Origin: CALCKW01 sp033852095
Lineage (GTDB): Bacteria; Pseudomonadota; Gammaproteobacteria; CALCKW01
Reading direction: 5' to 3'
Assembly: GCA_033852095.1 (NCBI GenBank)
Contig: JAWSVD010000330.1
Coordinates: 1 to 10,579 of the forward strand
DNA: 10,579 bases
Below the pieces are notes generated by a model. That model saw nothing but the letters and a program-made list of their open reading frames with translations. It had not been told where the DNA came from and searched no databases. Both the position numbers and the translations under genes were made by a program. Numbering within the stretch: the first letter of the stretch is position 1; each line of letters starts with the position of its first letter. Positions 1 through 5,043 of this stretch are shown piece by piece.

Positions 1-659
1 CGTCTACCCAAGCTTTTAATTCGATGATCGAGTTGGAACTTGAAAAGGGCAAACCCCGCAACCCCTTTGTCAACGCTGGCGCCATCGTTGTCGCGGACAT
101 GCTGCTGTCCGGGCGCCAACCCAAAGAGACACTGGCAGAGATGCTCAGCTTCGTACGCGCGGCGGCTGATGACGACGAGGTGTTCATGGACCATTCACTG
201 GCAAAGTCGGAGCGAGACACCGGTCACCGCAATTGGTCTCTGGCCCATTTCCTGAAGGCGACGGGCAATCTTCAACACAACTGCGACAAAACTCTTGGCA
301 CGTATTTTCACCAGTGCGCCATAGAAATGAACTGCGTGCAACTCGCAAAAGCCGGGCGATTCCTCGCCGGTTTCGGGCCCCAGAACAACCTGATTCCAGC
401 CAGTCACGTGCGCAGTATTAACGCGGTGATGCTGACCTGTGGCCATTACGACGGCTCGGGGGAATTCGCCTACCGCGTGGGCTTCCCCGGGAAGAGCGGT
501 GTCGGCGGCGGCATACTCGCCGTGATACCGGGCAAAGCATCGGTAGCGGTCTGGTCTCCTGGTCTCAACACTAACGGCAACTCCCTGCGCGGTGCCGTGG
601 CCCTCGAGCAGCTCTCGTTGGCCACTGGCTGGTCGATCTTCAATGCCACGCCATTTTAA
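1..659 (+). CDS. glsA: Glutaminase, 5' end cut by the window
   Basis: This is the C-terminal part of a serine-dependent beta-lactamase-fold glutaminase, which hydrolyses L-glutamine to L-glutamate and ammonia in the cytoplasm. The reading frame is open from base 3, so the ATG at 24 is internal and the true start lies upstream of the window. About 218 codons are visible, against roughly 305-310 residues for a typical bacterial enzyme. Family signatures are clear: PRNPFVNAGA near base 54, a GHYDGSGEFAYRVG segment, and KSGVGGG from base 492, followed by a conserved SPGLNTNGNSLRG stretch. The N-terminal Ser-x-x-Lys catalytic motif would fall outside the window and cannot be checked. The protein ends normally at TAA (657-659). 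Identity is confident, but whether it corresponds to glsA1- or glsA2-type enzymes cannot be decided. Confidence 0.93.
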   Translation, partial: STQAFNSMIELELEKGKPRNPFVNAGAIVVADMLLSGRQPKETLAEMLSFVRAAADDDEVFMDHSLAKSERDTGHRNWSLAHFLKATGNLQHNCDKTLGTYFHQCAIEMNCVQLAKAGRFLAGFGPQNNLIPASHVRSINAVMLTCGHYDGSGEFAYRVGFPGKSGVGGGILAVIPGKASVAVWSPGLNTNGNSLRGAVALEQLSLATGWSIFNATPF

Positions 660-1055
660 GAAACTCCATAATCGCCGCGGGCGAGACAACTTCCGCCGCC
701 AATTCAGCTCTCCTGTAGCGCATTTTGCTTTAAGTGTACTTGCGCGTTTTCGCCGGCTCGAAGCAACGCAGTAGAAACTCAGGGCCCTGCTCTTTTCCTC
801 TGGAAACTTTCGCTACGGCCACACCGCGCCTCGAGAGATTCTACAAAGGCGATTGAAGGGCGCAGCTCTGGGCTTTGCGCGGAATGCCGCCCTCATTTGG
901 GCTAATAAACCCCATAAAACACCCTGCTAACCGCCTCCTGCAGGGCAAAAACCATATGTGCTTCAACTTTATTTAGCCAGCGTCGCTGATACCGAGAATT
1001 CCCTGTTGGTTAATTAAACTGGGGGATACATTCTCACAATTCAGCGGGTAGTTCC
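660..1055. other. Intergenic region with no supported gene
   Basis: This stretch of about 400 bases separates the glutaminase from the first lipoprotein gene. I found no open reading frame with a plausible ribosome-binding site. Small inverted repeats are present: TCGCC/GGCGA at 672-684 with a 3-nt loop, just after the glutaminase stop, and CCCTGC/GCAGGG at 922-927 and 940-945 with a 12-nt loop. Neither is followed by a T run, so neither is called as a terminator. The last 100 bases match the leader of the second module and are listed separately. Confidence 0.6.
957..1055 (+). promoter_or_regulatory. Conserved 5' leader of module copy A
   Basis: The bases just upstream of the first FKBP-like lipoprotein gene resemble those upstream of its duplicate (4274-4371). 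Shared blocks are a TGTG...AACTTT segment at 957-970, GTCGCTGA at 982-989, an ACTGGGG-GATA-ATTC block near 1018-1033, and TCAGCG shortly before the start. The GTCGCTGA block lies 74 nt from the ATG here and 73 nt in copy B. Such spacing suggests that the transcription start and untranslated leader were duplicated with the genes. I could not assign a convincing -35/-10 pair, so which part is the promoter is unknown. Confidence 0.5.
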
Positions 1056-1646
1056 ATGTATACAAAAAGCAACAGCAGACTCTCCTGTCATCTGGTGATC
1101 GCGCTAACCATGAGCTCCTTGCTGGGAGCTTGCAGCAGTGATGACGACAGCCAGAATGCCGCATCCCTAGGCCCAGCCTATACCGGGGAAATAACCCCCA
1201 CTGAAGAGTTTGACATGCCTGCTCTGCAGCCAGATGGCAAGGGCGGTTACTTCGTCTACGCCGCCAAGAACGGAAATTTCCCCGCGGTCCCCGCCGCCCG
1301 CGTACTGCACAGCGATGAGCAGTACGGACTGCCAGAAGCCGACCAGCCCCCTAAGTTAGAAGTCGGTGATGCAGTATCGCTGCGATGGAAAATGTACGGC
1401 CTGCGCAGCGGCGAGCTGGTGGAAGACAGTGACACGCTGTTTACCCAAGAACCAGCGGTTATCGTGCTCGGCGGTGGTTTGGGAGGAACAGCCGAAGTGC
1501 CAGATGAAGTCCACGATGCCCTGCTGGGCCAGCGCATTGGCGACAAAATACAAGTACTGTTCCAGTATCAGATGGAAGGACTTCCAGAATACTTAGAGGC
1601 CGATGACGCCTACACCTTGGTGGTCGAAATAATTTCTAAAAGTTGA
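1056..1646 (+). CDS. Predicted lipoprotein with FKBP-like domain, copy A
   Basis: The 196-residue product carries a lipoprotein signal peptide: basic residues at the N-terminus, a hydrophobic stretch at about 13-24, and the lipobox LGAC with the acylated cysteine at 26. Serine at the next position favours outer-membrane sorting. A short acidic linker follows, then a block at about 38-92 strongly conserved in the paralogue (AAKNGNFPA, ARVLHSD). Residues about 100-196 resemble an FKBP-type peptidyl-prolyl isomerase domain: GDAVSLRW, SGELVED, VIVLGGG, LLGQRIGDK and a final TLVVEIISKS strand. The usual pocket residues look absent: tryptophan replaces the active-site tyrosine and VHD stands where the pocket tryptophan would be, so isomerase activity is doubtful. 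The ATG at 1056 is supported by alignment with copy B. No strong Shine-Dalgarno sequence is seen. The gene precedes its large partner by 66 nt, suggesting an operon. Confidence 0.75.
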   Translation: MYTKSNSRLSCHLVIALTMSSLLGACSSDDDSQNAASLGPAYTGEITPTEEFDMPALQPDGKGGYFVYAAKNGNFPAVPAARVLHSDEQYGLPEADQPPKLEVGDAVSLRWKMYGLRSGELVEDSDTLFTQEPAVIVLGGGLGGTAEVPDEVHDALLGQRIGDKIQVLFQYQMEGLPEYLEADDAYTLVVEIISKS

Positions 1647-1700
1647 TTGTGAGTTCGGCGCCCGGTAAGGCGATACCTGAGCCCAACTTTGAATAAGACA

Positions 1701-1715
1701 AGAGAATCAAACATG
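1701..1715 (+). promoter_or_regulatory. Ribosome-binding site choosing ATG 1713
   Basis: AGAGAA at 1701-1706 sits 6 nt before ATG 1713. The same arrangement precedes the duplicate gene at 5041, and the encoded N-termini align from this methionine (MNK). This favours 1713 over the in-frame TTG at 1689, which would add eight residues ahead of a normal signal peptide. Confidence 0.7.
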
Positions 1716-3911
1716 AATAAAGCAAACACAGCTGCCAAGCGACTGCTCAAACTGACAGCCCTGTGCGTCGCCATGGGCGCATCGACTCAGGTACAAGCGT
1801 TGACCCAGATGGGCACAGGCTCGGTCGGCGATCGCGTCTGGTACGACAGCGACCAAGACGGGGTGCAGGACGCTGGCGAAAAAGGGGTGCCCGAAGTCAC
1901 CGTGACCATCAATGACTGCGGAACGGGCATGGAACTGCAATCCACCCGTACCAATGCCGGTGGTCATTATTCCATCGCTTACATTGATCCAGGCCAGACG
2001 GTCAGGGTTCAGGTGTACCCCGATTCGAATTACGACTACGACGGGGCTGAGTTCACACCTTACCGTACGGGCTCTGACACGTTGAAGGACAACAACGGTA
2101 TGGAGCTTCCTGGCGCAACAGAAAACGTCGGTGCGAGCGAGTGTTTTTCGGTCAGAGCGGGCCGTAAGACGAACGCCATGGATTTTGGCATCTACTTGGA
2201 TGAAGAGCCTGGCGGCGGCACCGGCAGCGGTGGTGGCGGAAGCAAACCACAACCCAACCCTCCCACCGCAAACCACGGCAAGATCGGCGACCGAGTCTAC
2301 TACGACAACAACAAGAACGGCGTCTATGACACCGGAGATGCAGGCATCGGCGGTGCCACGGTGACCCTATACGATGCAGACGACAATGCAGTCGCCAGTC
2401 AAAGCTCTGGGCCCAGCGGCGGATTCCTTATCGAAGTCCCCGCCGGCTGCTATAGAGCGGTCCTGACGCTGCCCGGCAGCGTAGACACCAGCACCGTGCT
2501 CTACGACGGCACGATCAATAACATTTGTGTCAGTGACGGGGAAGTCAATCGCGCCATCGACTTTTCGATCGAGAAGAAGGAACTGCCGGCAAATGGCACC
2601 ATCGGTGACATGGTCTACTACGACAATAACAACAACAGCACGTACGACGCGGGTGACGCGGGTATGCAGGGTGCTGCTATCACTGTCTACGATAGCAGCA
2701 ATGCAGTTGTGGGCAGAACGACGACAAATGCCAATGGCGTCTTTCACATTGAAGTGCCAGCAGCCTGTTACAAAGTGGTGATGACATTGCCCTCAGGTGT
2801 CAGCACGACCGGTCTCAGCTACAACCCCACTAAAAACAACGTGTGTGTCGCCGCCGGTCAAACGCTTAACGTTATTGATTTCTTTGCCTATCGCAGTGTG
2901 CCTGTCCCCACTTGGGATATTGGTGCATGCAACCGCAACAACTACCACCGCAACGACCCCAAGGGCGACAGCATCAACTTCAGAGAACATTCCACCGCAA
3001 ACATTGCGGACAGTTGGGATGTCTACAATTCCAGCCAACGGTTTATGTTCAATACGAATTCTCTGGCTGAACACATTTACGGCGGCAGACCCTTCGCAAC
3101 CCGATCAAACCCGTGGCATCAGCCCGCCAGCGGATTGCCGAGCTATCGCGTTATCTATTCACATCAAGAGAGCAGGAACCGATCCTATGATTTCAGTGGC
3201 ATGTACTACGCAGTAGGCATTAAAAACAGTCAGCGATCGCGGATGAAAACGTGTGTTTCACGCCCTATCTCACCAGTGGCACTGGACCTGAACGGCGACG
3301 GCCACATCGGTGTTACAGGTGAGACCACCGCACGTGCCGGCAACAGAGAGAACACCGGACGCACAGTAGCCTTTGACATGTACGGGGATGGTCAGCCACA
3401 ACAGATGGAGTGGTTCTCAGGCGACGGTGATGGCATCTTGATCGACAACCGCGATGGCTTGGCGATGCGCCAAATGAACGGCACGCGCTTGTTCGGCGAC
3501 CAGAACGGGCGCTTTGGCAGCGGCTATGAGCAGATGCAGTTGCTGGACATCAACGGTGATCAGATCTTAAGCAACGCCGAGCTGAGCGGCTTGGAACTGT
3601 GGATCGATAACGGCGACGCGGTGGTGCAAGACGGTGAGTTGCATAGCCTTGCTGGCCACGGTATCCAGTCCATCAGCACGCACATGAGCATGCTCAACGG
3701 TATGATGCGATCCACAGCAGTGCGCCACGACGGCAGTCATATCATGACCGAGGATGTGTGGTTCAGCACGGCAGCTTTGGCGAGTTCAGCCGCTGCCCCA
3801 GTAGCCGCTGCACCCTTCAGTCTATTTGCAGCACTCATGGGCGCATTGACCGCAATTGGAGCTGCCATAGCCCTGCGTCACAAGCCGGCACACAAGAGAA
3901 TGGAAGGCTGA
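1713..3911 (+). CDS. Exported SdrD_B/EF-hand surface protein, copy A
   Basis: The 732-residue protein has a Sec signal peptide, probably cleaved after VQA at 29. Three SdrD_B/Cna-B-like beta modules begin near 38, 190 and 295, each opening with a GD-(R/M)-V-(W/Y)-YD motif and a D/N-rich loop. A Gly/Pro-rich linker (about 163-189) separates the first two. Residues about 400-516 form an unrecognised domain bracketed by Cys406 and Cys514. From 517 the sequence resembles the calcium-binding region of RTX/FrpC-type proteins: LDLNGDG (524-530), FDMYGDG (554-560), FSGDGDG (568-574), LFGD, and an EF-hand-like loop from Asp612 to Glu623. A hydrophobic helix at about 702-721 followed by RHKPAHKR ends the protein and looks like a membrane anchor. 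All eight cysteines of the mature chain fall in four within-domain pairs. Role is inferred only: an envelope-anchored adhesin, scaffold or matrix protein. No catalytic motif is seen. Confidence 0.85.
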   Translation: MNKANTAAKRLLKLTALCVAMGASTQVQALTQMGTGSVGDRVWYDSDQDGVQDAGEKGVPEVTVTINDCGTGMELQSTRTNAGGHYSIAYIDPGQTVRVQVYPDSNYDYDGAEFTPYRTGSDTLKDNNGMELPGATENVGASECFSVRAGRKTNAMDFGIYLDEEPGGGTGSGGGGSKPQPNPPTANHGKIGDRVYYDNNKNGVYDTGDAGIGGATVTLYDADDNAVASQSSGPSGGFLIEVPAGCYRAVLTLPGSVDTSTVLYDGTINNICVSDGEVNRAIDFSIEKKELPANGTIGDMVYYDNNNNSTYDAGDAGMQGAAITVYDSSNAVVGRTTTNANGVFHIEVPAACYKVVMTLPSGVSTTGLSYNPTKNNVCVAAGQTLNVIDFFAYRSVPVPTWDIGACNRNNYHRNDPKGDSINFREHSTANIADSWDVYNSSQRFMFNTNSLAEHIYGGRPFATRSNPWHQPASGLPSYRVIYSHQESRNRSYDFSGMYYAVGIKNSQRSRMKTCVSRPISPVALDLNGDGHIGVTGETTARAGNRENTGRTVAFDMYGDGQPQQMEWFSGDGDGILIDNRDGLAMRQMNGTRLFGDQNGRFGSGYEQMQLLDINGDQILSNAELSGLELWIDNGDAVVQDGELHSLAGHGIQSISTHMSMLNGMMRSTAVRHDGSHIMTEDVWFSTAALASSAAAPVAAAPFSLFAALMGALTAIGAAIALRHKPAHKRMEG
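3387..3604 (+). repeat. Near-identical tract shared with 6715-6932
   Basis: This 218-nt stretch of the copy A gene matches copy B at every base except 3477 (A/G), 3520 (G/A) and 3524 (C/T). Immediately downstream the two genes differ at roughly a third of positions, mostly silent or conservative changes. The tract covers the region coding for the calcium-binding FSGDGDG to LELWI segment. Identity at silent positions points to gene conversion rather than protein constraint alone. Confidence 0.9.
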
Positions 3912-3950
3912 TCTTTTAGCGCAGAGAGACTTCGCATCTACTGCGCACGA

Positions 3951-3975
3951 CAGCGCCTGCACTCTGCGGGCGCTG
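3951..3975 (+). terminator. Hairpin after copy A, possible terminator
   Basis: An 11-bp stem (3951-3961 with 3965-3975, one G-U pair) closes on a CTC loop, 40 nt after the stop codon. The counterpart after copy B (7298-7322) has the same stem length and loop. The third base pair has changed from G-C here to A-T there, a compensated change that supports a folded RNA. No T run follows (AACAAAACC), so it could be a Rho-related, processing or RNA-stability element instead of an intrinsic terminator. Confidence 0.6.
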
Positions 3976-4273
3976 AACAAAACCACCTCCCCTTGCACTC
4001 ACAGAGGTGGAGAACTCCATCCAACTAAAAAAACAGCCTCGTGCACACACCCGCTCATTGCCTCTAGCTAATTTCTCAAGGGTCTCAGTTGGCATACATA
4101 CCCTGCCCCTCATTCTTCTGCAGAACAATTCAACTTCATCCCATCACGACAAAGCCAGTATCAGTGTCTGTCGACACCCAACCCCCTATTCAAAAGCACA
4201 TGACAAAAATCTAGATCCTTGACAACGGATGCCATGCGCACCGCTGGCATACGCTCAATCGGATCGTATTGTT
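3976..4273. other. Intergenic region between the two modules
   Basis: No supported gene lies here. A 71-codon frame starting at GTG 4007 has no Shine-Dalgarno sequence and no recognisable composition. Weak inverted repeats include CCACCTC/GAGGTGG at 3983-3989 and 4004-4010, GTGTC/GACAC at 4164-4177, and a stronger one at 4229-4250 listed separately. A perfect TTGACA hexamer occurs at 4219-4224, but no good -10 box follows at the usual spacing. Confidence 0.55.
4229..4250. repeat. Inverted repeat upstream of copy B
   Basis: ATGCCA (4229-4234) and TGGCAT (4245-4250) are perfect complements. The inner GCG/CGC extends the stem to 9 bp with one bulged T and a CAC loop. It starts 5 nt after a TTGACA hexamer and lies about 120-140 nt before the lipoprotein start. 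It could be an operator or an RNA hairpin. No matching element is seen at the equivalent place before copy A. Confidence 0.35.
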
Positions 4274-4371
4274 TGTGTATTAACTTTCCAGTCATTTCGT
4301 CGCTGAATAAGACAACCCCGAAAAACATCAACACACTGGGGATAAATTCGTATCTATCAGCGAGAAGTTCC
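4274..4371 (+). promoter_or_regulatory. Conserved 5' leader of module copy B
   Basis: This leader corresponds to 957-1055. It keeps TGTG...AACTTT (from 4274), GTCGCTGA (4299-4306, same 25-nt offset from TGTG as in copy A), the ACTGGGGATA-ATTC block and ATCAGCG. A GAGAAG at 4362-4367, 4 nt before the ATG at 4372, may act as a weak ribosome-binding site. The conservation is the evidence; no specific promoter boxes are claimed. Confidence 0.5.
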
Positions 4372-4974
4372 ATGCGCACGAAATCAAACCCTAAGCACTC
4401 ATCTTCATACGCTCTCACGATCGTTTTGGCGATGAGCGCTGCGATAGCTGGTTGCAGCAGCGATGACAGCGATCAATCGTCCAGCAGCAACGCCCTTGGC
4501 CCCGCCTACACCGGCGAAATCACACTCACAGAAGAGTATGTGATCCCGGATATCGAGTCAGATGGCAACGGCGGCTACTATGTGCACGCGGCCAAGAACG
4601 GGAATTTCCCCGCCGCGCCAACTGCGCGCATTCTGCACAGCGACGCGCTATACGGACTGGATGAATCCCTCCAACCAGAAAAGCTGCTGAAAGGAGACGC
4701 AGTTTCCATTCAGTGGAAAATGTACGGCTTGCGCAGTGGCGAACTGGTCGAAGACAGCGAAACGTTATTCCCTGAAAGCGCGGCGGTGATTGTGCTCGGG
4801 GGCGGTCAGGGAGGAACAGCCGAAGTGCCAGCCGCGGTGCACGACGCACTTCTAGGGCAACGGGTGGGTGACAAAATACAAGTTGTATTCCAGTACGACA
4901 TGGAAGGCTTACCTGAATACCTAGAATCCGACGATGCCTACACACTCGTGATCGAGCTTCTCTCAAAAAGTTGA
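4372..4974 (+). CDS. Predicted lipoprotein with FKBP-like domain, copy B
   Basis: This 200-residue paralogue of the 1056-1646 product has a signal peptide with lipobox IAGC and acylated Cys28, followed by an acidic and serine-rich linker. The conserved LGPAYTGEIT block starts at 42. An FKBP-like domain spans about 104-200, with GDAVSIQWKMYGLRSGELVED, a glycine-rich VIVLGGGQGG, LLGQRVGDK and a terminal TLVIELLSKS strand. As in copy A, the standard FKBP pocket tyrosine and tryptophan are not at the expected places. The frame is open further upstream to base 4219, but 4372 is chosen because it aligns with the copy A start and places the signal peptide at the N-terminus. It is followed after 66 nt by its large partner, the same spacing as in copy A. 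The likely role is an outer-membrane-anchored binding or folding partner, by inference from position only. Confidence 0.76.
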   Translation: MRTKSNPKHSSSYALTIVLAMSAAIAGCSSDDSDQSSSSNALGPAYTGEITLTEEYVIPDIESDGNGGYYVHAAKNGNFPAAPTARILHSDALYGLDESLQPEKLLKGDAVSIQWKMYGLRSGELVEDSETLFPESAAVIVLGGGQGGTAEVPAAVHDALLGQRVGDKIQVVFQYDMEGLPEYLESDDAYTLVIELLSKS

Positions 4975-5029
4975 TTCAAATCACCGTCTTCCCGCGAGTG
5001 ACGACAGAAAACTCTACAGAGAATTTTAA

Positions 5030-5043
5030 AGAGAAATCACATG
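5030..5043 (+). promoter_or_regulatory. Ribosome-binding site of the copy B large gene
   Basis: AGAGAA at 5030-5035 lies 5 nt before ATG 5041, inside a purine-rich stretch. It parallels the site at 1701-1706 before copy A and fixes both starts at the MNK-N-terminus. Confidence 0.65.

Larger units (their letters stand above)
957..3975 (+). repeat. Tandem module copy A (leader, lipoprotein, SdrD_B protein, hairpin)
   Basis: This unit has the same order and spacing as the unit at 4274-7322: leader, FKBP-like lipoprotein gene, a 66-nt spacer, a large SdrD_B-type gene, then an 11-bp hairpin with a CTC loop 40-50 nt after the stop codon. Protein similarity runs through both genes. Nucleotide similarity is moderate except for one near-identical tract at 3387-3604. 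No transposase or long flanking repeat borders the unit, so the mechanism of duplication is not visible. Confidence 0.88.

Noticed and set aside
592..774. 60-codon + strand frame running past the glutaminase stop
   Set aside because: It mostly overlaps the glutaminase in another frame, has no ribosome-binding site and no family signature.
4007..4222. 71-codon frame from GTG in the gap between the modules
   Set aside because: No Shine-Dalgarno sequence, low-complexity composition, and it overlaps a hairpin; nothing similar lies before copy A.
4219..4371. N-terminal extension of the copy B lipoprotein to base 4219
   Set aside because: It would bury the signal peptide 51 residues in, has no counterpart in copy A, and covers the shared untranslated leader.
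4161..4418. 85-codon frame on the - strand across the copy B leader
   Set aside because: It is antisense to the conserved leader and lipoprotein start, and the copy A leader has no matching antisense frame.
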